Shown in pieces: positions 48,106 through 59,831 of a stretch of DNA of 64,000 nt. The notes under the pieces are model-generated. The model was given only the letters and a program-made list of their open reading frames with translations. It did no database searches and was not told the origin of the DNA. The position numbers and the translations under genes were made by a program. Each line of letters begins with the position of its first letter. Position 1 is the first letter of the stretch. Source of the stretch: Pyronema omphalodes (Eukaryota > Ascomycota > Pezizomycetes > Pezizales > Pyronemataceae); contig JAJJXM010000065.1 in the NCBI GenBank assembly GCA_024516155.1, positions 186,001-250,000 of the forward strand, given 5' to 3'.

Positions 48106-49468
48106 ATGGCCGAAGGAATTGACCGTCGCGAGGACCAGCGCCTTGAATTCAGTACCTCGAAAGAGGTCACTGTTGCGCCTACCTTCGAGGCTATGCAGCT
48201 TAAGGAAAACCTTCTCAGAGGAATCTACGCCTATGGATACGAATCGCCCTCCGCCGTTCAGTCGCGTGCTATCGTTCAGATTTGTAAGGGACGCGATACT
48301 ATTGCTCAGGCACAATCCGGTACCGGAAAGACTGCAACTTTCTCTATCTCTATTCTCCAAGTTATCGACACTGCCGTCCGCGAGACCCAGGGTACGCATT
48401 CTTCTGATCCTATTACCAGCAGACTACCGAACATTATTTCCTCCTGCAGAATATCATACTGACGGAATTCTTCAGCCCTCGTTCTTTCCCCCACCCGAGA
48501 ACTTGCAACCCAAATCCAGTCCGTCGTTATGGCCCTCGGAGACTACATGAACGTACAATGCCACGCCTGTATCGGAGGCACCAACATTGGAGAGGATATC
48601 CGCAAGCTCGACTATGGCCAGCATGTAGTTTCCGGAACTCCCGGACGAGTAGCAGACATGATCCGTCGTCGCAACCTCCGTACCCGTAACATCAAAATGC
48701 TTGTTCTCGATGAAGCCGACGAGTTATTGAACCGTGGATTCCGAGAGCAGATCTATGATGTTTACCGGTACCTTCCTCCTTCTACTCAAGTCGTTGTTGT
48801 CTCCGCTACTCTTCCTTACGATGTCTTGGACATGACCACGAAATTCATGACCGATCCTGTACGAATCCTTGTTAAGCGTGACGAGCTTACTCTCGAAGGA
48901 TTAAAGCAATACTTCATCGCCGTCGAAAAGGAAGAATGGAAATTCGACACCCTCTGTGATCTCTACGATACCCTAACCATTACCCAAGCTGTAATTTTCT
49001 GCAACACACGCCGGAAGGTAGACTGGTTAACCGACAAGATGCGCGAGGCGAATTTCACAGTATCATCGATGCACGGTGACATGCCACAAAAGGAGCGAGA
49101 TGCCATCATGCAAGAGTTCCGACAAGGAAACAGTCGAGTACTAATCTCTACCGATGTTTGGGCAAGAGGTATCGATGTTCAACAAGTCTCTTTAGTCATC
49201 AACTATGATCTTCCTAGCAATCGTGAAAACTATATCCACAGAATCGGTCGTTCGGGTCGTTTTGGTCGTAAGGGTGTTGCTATTAACTTTGTCACCACTG
49301 AGGATGTCAGGATTTTGAGAGATATTGAATTGTTCTACAGTATGTCTACCCTCTTTCCAAAACCATATTCCCGAGTGATAAATCTGTGGATTTATGTAAC
49401 TAACTTCCTGGAAAATAGGTACTCAAATCGAAGAGATGCCCATGAATGTTTCCGATTTGTTGGCATAA
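48106..49468 (+). CDS. fal1: ATP-dependent RNA helicase Fal1 / eIF4A-III
   Basis: This is a DEAD-box helicase of the eIF4A-III group, which acts in 40S ribosome biogenesis (yeast Fal1) and in the exon-junction complex of intron-rich organisms. Exons 48106-48391, 48476-49339 and 49419-49468 give 399 aa, exactly the size of the family. Motifs in order: Q-motif region (about 24-52), AQSGTGKT (Walker A, 69-76), PTRELA (101-106), GG (130-131), TPGR (150-153), DEAD (174-177), SAT (205-207), [11 protein letters not shown] and [11 protein letters not shown] (350-360). The C-terminus [12 protein letters not shown] is typical. With many introns in the window, an exon-junction role is plausible but not shown. 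Confidence 0.97.
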
Positions 49469-50243
49469 AACCTGGCTTGGCATAGCTCGGTCTTTTTTTC
49501 TATCTATTTCTTTTCTTACATTCTTTTACCCATATTTACGACAATGACCGAACGAGTAATTCATTCACGGGAAAATCAATAACAACACACCATCATCAAA
49601 TACGATGAAAACAAAACAAAGGGATATAAACAATAAGGGTTGGCGAAGGGGGTGGTGGGAGGAAATGGGCCTGGATATCAAAGAGTGTGTTTGTTTTTGT
49701 CTATCTTTAGTTCCTCTTAAAGATACCCCTCAGTGGAACACAAGTCTGACGTGATTACGGCATAGATATTAGCGAATTGGATAACACAAAAAATTGGTAT
49801 AATGATTTTGAATTGTTTTTGTTTTTGCATGTTTTGCACTGGAAGGAAAATCTTTTGTAGTTCATCAGATAGCAAAGGTTTATTCGAGATTACAAAGTAG
49901 CATACGAAATGACCTCATACAAACACTGAGTTATGTAGAACATCAGTTGGTCAAGATCCCAGTACATTTTCTTTGAATCTCGCATTTCTTTCACATCTTC
50001 GCACCACAGGCATTTGAACCAAACAAGCAAGATTCCTTCACTCGAACCAAACCAACCGCTAATTCATCTGTCCTCCTTCTAAAAGCCACACCATTGAGCA
50101 AACAGGTAAGTAACAAACAAGGAATGTTGGAACATTTTATTCCACTCTTTCTCATCCACATATGAGGCCAATATACTTCATCCTCATCATAATTTTCGTT
50201 TTCAGTACTCTGCATCTTCCATGTTATTGCACCACAAGAACGC
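49469..50243. other. convergent 3' flanks, no gene seen
   Basis: This stretch lies between the ends of fal1 and the RRM gene. It is AT-rich with T-runs after fal1 (49490-49520). A minus-strand open frame (49991-50323) overlaps the end of the RRM gene in another frame and is rejected. Confidence 0.7.
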
Positions 50244-53132
50244 TCAGTGAGCGGAAACGGGAATACTGGTCTGGTTAACCACAGGTTTTGCCACATCAGA
50301 CTCATGGGTACCTTCATTTCCATTCTTGATGTTCCGGGAGCGGCTTTTGTAGGTCCGCTTCTTCACGGTTGAAGGAGTAGATGGGGCCTGGCTGATGGAG
50401 GAGTCTGAAGCAACACGAATTCCGGTAGAAGAATGAGGAGCAGCCTTGTTGATTGGGATTTTAGAAGTGCGGCCGACGCTATTGTTGGCCTTTGCAGTTG
50501 GAGTGGCTGACTGAGCTTGACCTCCAGAATTCTTCTGAGAGGGGCTCTTCTTATGGTTCTTTTTAGCACCGGAGCCATTTTTGCCGCCATTCTGACTCTT
50601 AGGTGAGACGTTGCTCTTGGGGAGAGGCCCGTTAGAAGGTTCCTTGCTACTGTCGTCCTCGGTAGCCTTGCTGTTGGTAGTAATAGGCCCATTGGAAGCC
50701 TTAACGGTTTCGGATTCGGCAACTAAGATAAGTTAGCATTATTAAATGTCAACAGGGTTGATAATCGAAATACTTTTGGTGATATTAGCAGAAGAAGCAT
50801 TCGCATCACTTCCTACTTCAGTCATTCCCACGGCAGGCTTCGACTCCGCGTTGACTTCCTTATTTTTGGCTTTATCCTTCGTATCCACTTTTTCAACCCT
50901 GGGGTTAATGTCGAGCTGAGCATCCGGAACTTTCATGGATTCGCCTACACTAATGTCAACAGCACCTTGGTTGGAGTGTGTGACGCTCTCAGGCTTAGCG
51001 GGCCCGCCATTCACCCCGACCTTCTCCTCTTCCTCTTCAGTGTCTGCACCCGGGCCTGAGAAAAGTGACTTCAGTCTCTTAGCCCGGTCTTCCTTTCGCT
51101 CGGCATAGCTGACAAATACTCTCTTACGCCCCACAAGCGAGTTGTTCATTTTTTCTTTGGCTTTGGCTGCGTCCGCAGAATTCTTGAATGCGACGAATCC
51201 AAATCCTTTAGAAATTTTGGACTCGTTGAAAGTTGCTAAATGAGCTGATGCAACCGCACCAAATGGCTCAAAGAGCTTTTGGAGGTCCTCAGAAGTTCCA
51301 ACAATTGTGTCGTCCAAGTTTTTCACAAATAAGTTACACGGATCCACCGGCTTACTTGCTTCAGGAATTGTTGGGAAAACGTCGAAAGCTGCGGGAGTGG
51401 CGGAGCTCGAGACAGGAGAAACCTCGATAGCAGAGTCGCAGAATGTATCTCTCTCTGAAGTCGAATTGTCATATCTAGAAGCATTTCGTTCCTTTTCATG
51501 TTTGGATTCCTGAATACGGGGCAGGGAAGATTCCATGATAACACTTGAGGGTCCACTGTTGGGAATACTTCTGATCCGGGATTCGGGCTCTGGACGAGAG
51601 AAAGCTGAAACATCAATGGGGGACATGCCCATCATACCGGAAGAAGATACGGGGTATCTACGTGGCTGGCGGTTTGGGTACTGCTTACGCTCTTGAGACA
51701 TTGACCACTGCCGCATTCCTTGAGGAGGAGAAGGTGTAGGTAGGGTCATCTGTACAGGAGGTGGCGAACTGTACCGTGGAACCATGGGGGCCTGGAAACC
51801 ATTGGTCTGGTTGCTGTATATAGGCATCATCTGCTGAGGAGGGATGCTATATTGAGATGGCATGCCATTAAAAGGAGGAGAAATATTTCCCATTCCTTGC
51901 TGCGGCCATCCAACTGGAATTGTTTGCTGATGCTGAGGGTGGTAAAACTGATGATTGTTCTGAGAGGATGAAGAGTATGGCATCCTTGATTGTTGAGCAG
52001 GACCAGCTGGCAATCCAGGAGGAGGGCTAACAGCTGGCAGTGGCTCGGCCTCAGTTCCCGGAACAGGCCCCTTCAAGTAAGTAACGTCCAAAGGATATCC
52101 GTTGATGGGGCGCCCATGGAAGTACTCGACGGCCTAGTCTTCATTCAGCGATGTACATCAACAAAGTCAAGTATTTTAACCCACCTTTTGTGCTACAAAG
52201 AATGAATTCATGACGATATGTGCGTATCGTCTGCCCATATGGTCGACATGAGGCCAAATGTAACAACCTTCAACCGGTCCAACCTCGGAAAAGAGGTTGT
52301 AAAAGGTCTTGGGACACATATCCGGGGGGAGATTCGCTACAGTAAGAGCTTTGCTCATAAGCACAGGTGGTCCACTGGGGATTCCCTGGTTACGTCCAGA
52401 AGCTTGATGGACATTGCCGTGTGCAGAATCGGCATTCCCGTCGTATCCAATAGGGCCACTACCACCGCTGCTATGACCTTGGCTACTGCTCCTATCATAA
52501 GGCCTGAAATCAGTACTTCCATTGGAGTTATGGCGTTGGTTACGCCCCGAGTTTCTAGGCTTAATGATGCTGTCATTATTGTTAACTGGAGGCCTTGACT
52601 AGTCATGGAGGGATACTTACACTCTACAGCCTCTGACATCAATTTCGCCCATACTGACAGCGAACTGTGCTTCTTGAGGGGATGCAAATTTAACGAATGC
52701 ATAGTAGGCGCCTGTAGGGTTCTTTGAGTCGCTCTTTCGAACAACCGAGGTCACGGTTCCTGTTTGACAAACAAGTCAGTAACCGAGTCCCAGAGCACAG
52801 AAGCCTATTGATATAGATCATACCAAATTGACGAAGTGCCTCTATGAGGGCATGCTCGGGCATCTGAGGGTGCAATCCGTTGACCCAAATCATAGAAGCT
52901 CTGTCGGCGTCCTGGTAATTAAAGTAAGTCAGCATATTCAACCATATTATCAAGGGGTACATACGCTATCAGAGCGTGCCTTAGAGTTGAATAACCGACC
53001 GTCATTGCGGTGGCTATTGTTAAACTCCGAGTTTGTGAATCCGTTGTTCTGGCCGTTGTAGGACGACGGGCTGCGGGGCATGTTCCCAATCTCGATTGCA
53101 GCGTGGACGGGGTCCATCATGACCGGAGCCAT
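50244..53132 (-). CDS. RNA-binding protein with three RRM domains
   Basis: Six exons join in frame: 53132-52965, 52911-52824, 52759-52621, 52569-52185, 52133-50774, 50722-50244, giving 872 aa. RRM1 lies at about residues 63-131 (MIWVNGLHPQM .. AYYAFVKFASPQEA) and is built across three exons. RRM2 is at 206-282 (KALTVANLPPDM .. RYAHIVMNSFFVAQ). RRM3 is at 526-605 (CNLFVKNLDDTIVG .. KGFGFVAFKNSADA), a poly(A)-binding-protein-like RRM. Between RRM2 and RRM3 is a Pro/Gln/Met-rich linker, and the C-terminal 250 residues are Ser/Lys/Asn-rich and probably disordered, ending QTSIPVSAH. This suggests an mRNA-binding regulator, but I do not recognise a named orthologue. The fourth exon acceptor (CAG at 52570) was chosen because the alternative 19 nt upstream gives a stop. 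Confidence 0.88.
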
Positions 53133-56089
53133 TGTTTTTTTTGGGTAAAAAAAGAATAGATATAGTCGGGTTATTACTTCGAATGCGAAAAATGCTATGA
53201 TGGTAAGATGCGTGGGTTGAGCGAAGGGAAGGAGGAATACAGAGATGAACGGCTTGGTGGAGGTTGGTGGAGGAAAGAGCGAAAAGGCTGGGTGTGCTAG
53301 TACAGGAGGGAGTTGTGGTGCAAAAGTAGGGAATGGGTGGCAGTTAGATAGAAGTGTTGAACGATACCGGTACGGGGGTCGAATTCAAAAGGCCCCAACG
53401 ACGATTAATTCTCAATGAAGCCCAACAAATACATTGTATGTAGACTGCTCAATGCTAGCAACCACAGAAGACTGAAAGAAATTGTAAGTGCTGTTCGGTT
53501 GCCAGTGGTTGATATACTATGTCTGGTGTTCGTTATTGACTGTTTGCTACAATGTTCGGTCGTTCCCGCTTGTTGCCTGGTGTTTTAAGCGAAATCCGTT
53601 TGCAGGTCTTTAATGTTTTACGGCGAAATCTTAACGAAGGCCCAGAGCCTCATAGCAGTGATAGCAGTGCACGCCATGCTCATGTCTTCCCGCCCCTCGA
53701 GTGCTTCGGGGGCCGCTTTGGATGATTTCTATAATAAGCTGGAAACAGGAAGCATAGTAGAAAATTCAGAACCATATACTCCAAGATTTTTGGGCTGTAA
53801 TTGAGATTACCATACCTTCATGGTGAAACCTCTCTACGAATAATTACTGCCTATTGTAGAATCAGAGGCTCCAAATGCTCTACAGTATCGAACGCTATCC
53901 ATCGTATCTTCATTGAATCCCTCCCTGACTAACATTGACAGTATATAAATTGCTGTAAATTTAGTCTATCCGCATTCTTTGTTGTGGTCGTGCATGTCTT
54001 TGAACATTACATCACCAACTGTCATCAAATGTATGGTGCGGCATCCGTTATCCGACATTAATAAAATGAGTGGTTCAATTTTTTCCACATCTCACCGATA
54101 GAATCCAATATACAGTTCTAGTGTCCGTTCATCACTCTTTGACGCCCTTACATTGGTTGTTCTCCATGTATTCTAACGTGTTGGCGTGTCGTCTGTTGTT
54201 GACGTTGTTGATGGCCGTTGGCGGCGAAATTCTGTCGCCTATGTGCGCATACGTCATCCCGCTGTATCCCTACGCTAAGAACGTGATGCCCACCGGGCCC
54301 CGATTCGCTCCATCTTGGCCATATCTGTGTCTTCCCCACAGTCTTACTTTGATTTCAGCACTCCCGATGGAGTAATCGGAACCTGTATGGATTCCAACAT
54401 TTGATAGATAGTGGATGGTGCACCATAGTGGGGTAGGCTGTCGAGATCTAATCTCCTTCACCGCCGGCCATTGTCCAGTCATATCTTTGAATAATCCTTT
54501 ATCGTAGATTTCTACGGTTTCACGACACCGTCATCTTGCTTTAACTCCTGCGTGAGACGCAAAGCCATGGAGAACACAAGCTTCGATGCGACGTGAATAC
54601 GCACGTGGTAGCTCAGTGCAAAGTTTGCCGGGGTAAAAAAAATTTAAACTTCAAGGTTCGAGTCTTTATTCATGCTCATTACCTCAAATGTAATAGATTC
54701 TTGATTTTATTGGCTATTCCGTTCTCAGAGCCTATTGATAAGTGTAACGTCAATGGCAAAAGCAATACCGGTGGTAATACATAAATTGTACAATGTCAAT
54801 TGATCATGTCTGTACTCAATTATAATCCCGCACCGCTCTGGAAATCCCGCTTTCCGGGTGTATTGATTGCAGACTGATTTAAACTCCCGCTGTCGTGATA
54901 ACTTCAAGATAATGCCATTACCCTCTCCCCTCGTTGCGTACTAGCCTCATGAGTATATGAGCACTCTATCCACCCACTTTCCTTACGAGAATACCATAAC
55001 CCTCCCCACTCACTGTTATCATATAGTTGTTTCTACTGTGAGTTTGCTGTAATATAATTGCATCGAAAACCACGGTATATTTAATACCATTATAATTCGA
55101 CATCCCATTCGCTCCCACTTTTTTCAACAGAGGCCTTAGTCTGTTATTGTGCACACGAGCTGGCACTGCTATCATTTCACAACGATCAGCGGGGTAGGGG
55201 TACATACGGAACGCCACTTCACCCCCGATAAAAAACATTTTGGTCTGGGCTTCGAGATTTCTCTTTCCCTTTCCTTTTCCGCGTATAATTGCATCTCTCG
55301 CGGCGCTTCACCCCGTCACACCCCACGGTTGTCGACCAACGGGTGCTCGCAGCGACGATACGAGCTTCTCCGGAACAATTCCCACGGCGCCGTCACACTG
55401 ATACCGGCAATTGCCCTAGAGCTCTTCACTCCCTGCGTCTACCTTAACCCACAGTTTAGCGACAGACGCTACGCCGTTCCCAGGCGAAGCTCTTCCGAAC
55501 AGCGGAAGCTTTGATTGGCGTGCGCCAGCCAGCGGGGACGCTAGATAATCAGAGCTAAGGGCGCAGTGCAGCACGAGAGCGAAGCGAACAACCATAAGAG
55601 AGAAGAGAGGCCCGGTCACGAGCAACCTTCGGAGTCAGATTTCTTTCTTATCATCTTTCCGATTTCCAAGAAACTCTTAAGCCGACGCGGATTCTTTCCA
55701 TCATTCACAAATATCTCACTTCTTTTTGTTGGTTTCCCCTCCCAGTTCTTTCATCGCGTGCTTGCTTTATAGCTTTCTGACTCAGAAGCAGGTTCCCATC
55801 GATCATATATCGACTTTACCACAGCACACATTTCTTGTCACACACCACAACAACTGCCTTGATACTACTATTTTTTTGGGCTTGTTGCCTTGATTCTGTA
55901 CGTGTGTGTTTGTGTTATCTTTCCTTTTAAAGGCAAAATATTACACAAGCATCACCGCGTATTGCTCAATCCCGTCCTTATCTTGGTGCATATTTGCTAT
56001 CTTAAGAGGTCAGCCACTCCTTCTGGAGTATCCGGTCACTGGGGGAGAAGGCGCAAGTGACACCATTGCCCATCTCTTCTTTTCAGCAT
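53133..56089. other. 2.9-kb divergent intergenic region, no supported gene
   Basis: Promoters of the RRM gene (left) and the ACT-domain gene (right) should lie here. Short open frames at 53613-53804 (+, contains SSRPSSASGAALDDFYNKLETG) and 54070-54375 (+) have no recognisable domain. A tRNA-like A/B box pair is listed separately. From 55.2 kb the sequence is GC-richer and pyrimidine-rich, consistent with the leader of the next gene, and a 5'-UTR intron may end at the TTTCAG just before 56088. Confidence 0.5.
54602..54675 (+). other. tRNA-like / polymerase III promoter-like remnant
   Basis: TAGCTCAGTGC at 54609-54619 resembles a tRNA D-arm A box, and GGTTCGAGTCT at 54655-54665 resembles a B box (GGTTCGANTCC) at normal spacing. 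The flanking bases do not form an acceptor stem and the T stem is weak. So this is not a working tRNA; it could be a tRNA pseudogene, a tRNA-derived SINE head, or chance. Confidence 0.25.
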
Positions 56090-57559
56090 ATGCCTTTCAT
56101 GAGTGCCTCAATCCAATTTCTTGTTAGTCCTAACCCCAAACCCCCCAAGTCTGTTTCTTCTTCAGAGGGCTTCATGTCCTCAGAGGGCTTTATGTCCTCT
56201 GTATCTACGGACAATGGGTCCAGCCCTTCACTCGAGCCAGTCCGAGATACAAGATCGTCATCGGTGTCGTCTTGGTTAAGCGACATCACTCCGTCAGCCC
56301 CACCGTGGGAGCTAGAAACCTTACAATTTGAACGAGTGTGCCTCGACGGCAATAGCAGTTACTTACGAGCGTGTGTTCGTTTTACACAGGATTGCCATCT
56401 CAGGCTTATACATATCCCGCTATCTCTCTACCCGCACTTTGTTCAGGCATTACTCTCTTTAGTTTTGCCAGAATCAGCACCAAAGGATAGGGCGGACGTT
56501 AAGAACTCAGCATGTGTCGATGAGGATGGTTCAGTTTCCGACAACTCTCAATCCGAGTCTACGACTACCGACTTTATCAACATCTCGGTAACACCCGTCG
56601 AATGCTCTATCGTTTGTTCTAGTGAAGCAACCGTCAAGTTCTTCGCCCACATCATCGAGAGCCTCGACCTGAGCGTTCGGGGCAGCGTCTCAATCTCAAA
56701 GGAAGAGTTTGTTGCTATTCAAGTGGATGGAGAGGGACTTGACGCAGGACAGGTGGTTCTTGATCTCACCAGTCCGTTGGCATTTGCCAAAGTGTAAGCC
56801 ATTTTCTATGGTGTCTGAGAGGGGTTATCGCTGACGTCTCAAAGCCCTATTTTCTTCATCTCCACATATTTTTCTGATTACATTTTGGTTCCCGCACAAA
56901 GTCGGGATGCCGTTACTAGAGTCCTCCAGAAGAGAGGCTTCGTTTTCGAAAAGTACTCGGATAGCTTCGTCTCCCACTCCAGGCATGCTTCTTCGGGCTC
57001 TAATATTACCACCAACCCACCCTTGACTCCAACGATAACTACTATCAGCGAGCTCGAACAAAAGACATTCGAAACTCTACGCCAGCAAAACGTTAAGCCT
57101 GTTGCCGATGAATCGATTAAGCTGGTTTCTTGTGCAGCACGTCAGTCTAGTCGTGCAATTAACGGTGGTAACGATGGGGCTTTGAAACTCGGTCTCATCA
57201 GAAGCATTGTCTCTAAGCCCAAGTTTTTCAGTGTGACATTGACAGACACCGAACCGGCATCACTTCTACTCCAGCAAGAAATGATTTCTTTGTTTGGTTC
57301 TGAGCCCAACGCATTGCTAGGAAATAAAGAAGATGTCCAAATCCCTATTATTTTGGATTTACGCGGCCTTCCCGTAGAATCGACTGGTATTGTCTGTGGT
57401 GTTGCTGGAAGACTTGCAGGTGGCACTAAAGATGAACAAATTGGTGGGTTGGGAGGTGGATCTGTCGAGATGAGCTATCTCAGCACAGCTAGAGCAGGCA
57501 CGGTCATCGTGGGCGAGAACGATCTTTCTAGAGCTATGGCCGCCTTAAGCATGGAGTAA
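56090..57559 (+). CDS. CASTOR/GATS-like ACT-domain protein
   Basis: The protein resembles the GATS/CASTOR family, ACT-domain proteins; animal CASTOR1 binds arginine and regulates TORC1. Exons 56090-56793 and 56845-57559, joined across a 51-nt intron, give 472 aa. Conserved pieces in order: RLIHIPLSLYPHFVQALLSLVLP, the first ACT-type domain with ISVTPVECSIVCS, LTSPLAFAKVPIFFISTYFSDYILVP spanning the splice junction, RVLQKRGFVFE, and a C-terminal half ending VEMSYLSTARAGTVIVGENDLSRAM. The region between ACT halves (about 280-330) is Ser/Thr-rich. The intron call is supported because splicing restores the family motif; unspliced, the first frame stops at FAKV. The start may be at 56090 or 56099; both follow a TTTCAG that may end a 5'-UTR intron. 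Ligand and function are inferred from the family only. Confidence 0.85.
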
Positions 57560-57949
57560 AAGTTTTTCTAAAAGTTTTCATTTTCTTTACGGTGTTTTTT
57601 TCCTTATCTTCTCTCAATTTGGAGTTCCGAGTAAGGTGCACGTGGGGATATTTGTGTTTTTTTTAATTTTAGTTTGGGATCTTTTTTGTTGGAGGCCTCC
57701 TTGATGGTTGCATAATGAACCACACATTTTATGTATCATGTACTAGGATTGCTTTACGGCATAACAATAATTTATTGTTCTCAAGAATGACTGTTTATCT
57801 GTAGCGTGATTTGTGTATTTTTGTGGTCGCGCAGATCCCAATCAGCCGTTAACCTTCACGTCAAGCCACTTGTACGACGTCCGTAACCACCATCACCACC
57901 CCACCACCGCGTGTCTCTACAACGCCGCAACGCCCCCAACGCCAACATC
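57560..57949. other. short intergenic region between tandem genes
   Basis: AT-rich 3' flank of the ACT-domain gene with T-runs (57594-57600, 57657-57668), then the promoter and CA/ACC-rich leader of the CID gene. No gene seen. Confidence 0.7.
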
Positions 57950-59831
57950 ATGGCAAGCACACACCAACTCACGGTCGCCAAGGCCTCTCTCGTCGCGAAT
58001 CTTTTACGCGCAGAGCCTACGCCTACAAGCCGAGACGAAATTGCCAACTTTCACAACCTCCTAGACAAAGCACTTACCAAATGCTCAAATAGTCACATAC
58101 AGGTTCCTTCACTTTCTGTCTGTGTCGCGTTTCCATCAGCAATCAAGTTAACTGGCCCAGAACACTAAACGATGGCTTCTAAAATCTGGCGGCGGAAGCG
58201 AATCGAGGATTGCAGCCATTGCTAAGTACTTTGGCGCCCTTGCGACCTGTATGCCCGACCCGGTAGTGAGCGGAACGAACCAAGCATCCAACGCGTTTAC
58301 GAGGGCAGAAGGTCTGAAGGATAAACCTATTTCCGCAAAACGCAAACGCCTTCACCTTCTGTACCTTCTCAACGATATCCTCTACCATACCACCCACCAT
58401 GCTCCTACCACCCTTTGGGTCTCCGGTCTTAAACCTGTCCTACCTGCCGTCTTTGCCGCGTCTCTCTACCCAAACGCACCTAAACATCACCGCAAAATCC
58501 TCCGTCTCTTGACTCTCTGGGAGAATGCCGCATACTATCCCACGAGCTTCATCAATGAGCTACGAGATGCCGATGTTGGAGTGAAGAAGGAGGCTGTGGC
58601 CGGGGAGGCGAAGAAAACTTTACTTCTACCATCTATGCATGGTGACCCCAATATCCCGTATTACGACTTGCCAGCTGGAAACTTGCTGCCGTTGATTACG
58701 CCTAATAGCATTGCGCCGATTAATACCCGTGCCATCAAGCCTATTGCGTTTGCTACTATCACTCCGGATGCAAGGACCGTTGAGGCGGTGAAGGATTTCT
58801 TGGAGGGAGTGGATAAGCTATGGAAAGGAGAGGGAGGAGAAGAGGATCCAGATGCGGTAGGAGGTTACGGAGGAGAAAAAGGGGAGGGTTACTTTGGGTG
58901 GTCGAGGCGATTCTGTGAGGGTATGAGAGAAAAGAAAAGAAAGGCGGTAGAGAAAGACAGAAGCCGTAGTGGCCGGGGATCTCGAGACTCTAGAAGCCGA
59001 AGCCGAAGCCGAAGTGTCTCACGAGACCGTAGTAGAGAGCGAGGCGGCGACAGAGGAAGAAGCGGGGATCGGGGAAGAAGTGAACGAAGCGGAGGAAGAA
59101 GCAGACGTTCTTACTCCCGAAGCTCTTCTAGATCCCGATCCCGATCTCCTAGACGAGCACCACCATCCTTTGCCCCTCCTCAGCAACAGCAGCAGAAACA
59201 GCAAGCCCAGCAACCTCAACCTCAACCCCCTCGCCAGCCATCCTTCCATCACCAGCAACAACACTCCCAGCAGCAACAACAATGGTCCCAAGCCCAGCAG
59301 CCGCAAATGTTCTTCCCACCACCAGGTAACCAAAACAACTGGGCTCCTCCACCTATCCCCACTGGTCCCGGTGGTCAGAATATGCCAAACATGCCAAATA
59401 TGCAGCAACAAATGCAGCAAATGTCACAGCTCCAGAATCTCCAAAGCAACTTCCAGAATATGCCTGGTATGCCCAATATGCCCAATATGCCCGGAATGCC
59501 GAATATGCCGAACATGCCAGGAATGCCTAATATGCCTAATATGCCCGGAATGCCAGGAATTCAACAAATGGCACAAATGCAACAATACTTCCAGATGTTG
59601 CAGCAAGGATGGGGGTATGGACAACAGGGGCAACAAGGACAACAAGGACCCGGACAGATAGGAGGAGCTCAAGGAACCGGCCAAGGATCACAGCAACAGG
59701 AAAGAGCTCAGGATCCTAGGTTGAGACAGGATCCGAGGTTGCAACAGCAGGGACTGCAGGGAATGGATGAGGAGGAGTTTAGGAATGGGAAGGGACGGCA
59801 GATGGGGAATGAGAGGGGATGGAAAACGTAA
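57950..59831 (+). CDS. CID-domain protein with RS and Q/M-rich tail
   Basis: The N-terminal 185 residues are a CTD-interacting domain (CID/RPR), the fold that binds the phosphorylated tail of RNA polymerase II; RLHLLYLLNDILYHTTHH is the typical helix, closest in style to CHERP-like splicing proteins. Exons 57950-58102 and 58161-59831 give 607 aa. The acceptor before NTKRWLLKSGGG was chosen because the frame has a stop just upstream. Residues 317-385 are an Arg-Ser domain (SRSRSRSRSVSRDRSRERGG). A Gln/Pro-rich stretch follows. About 455-520 is a repeat of NMPGMPNMP units. The C-terminus is Gly/Gln-rich with DPRLRQDPRL. A role coupling transcription to pre-mRNA processing is inferred. No named orthologue is claimed. 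Confidence 0.88.

Noticed and set aside
52569..52620. Acceptor CCTCCAG upstream of the fourth RRM-gene exon
   Set aside because: Using it gives an immediate stop codon; the CAG 19 nt further downstream keeps the frame open into RRM2.
53613..53804. 63-codon plus-strand frame as a small gene
   Set aside because: No recognisable domain, no clear splice partners and no coding signal beyond its length.
58969..59661. 230-codon frame overlapping the CID-RS gene
   Set aside because: A +1 shadow of the RS and Gln/Met-rich coding repeats; it has no domain of its own.
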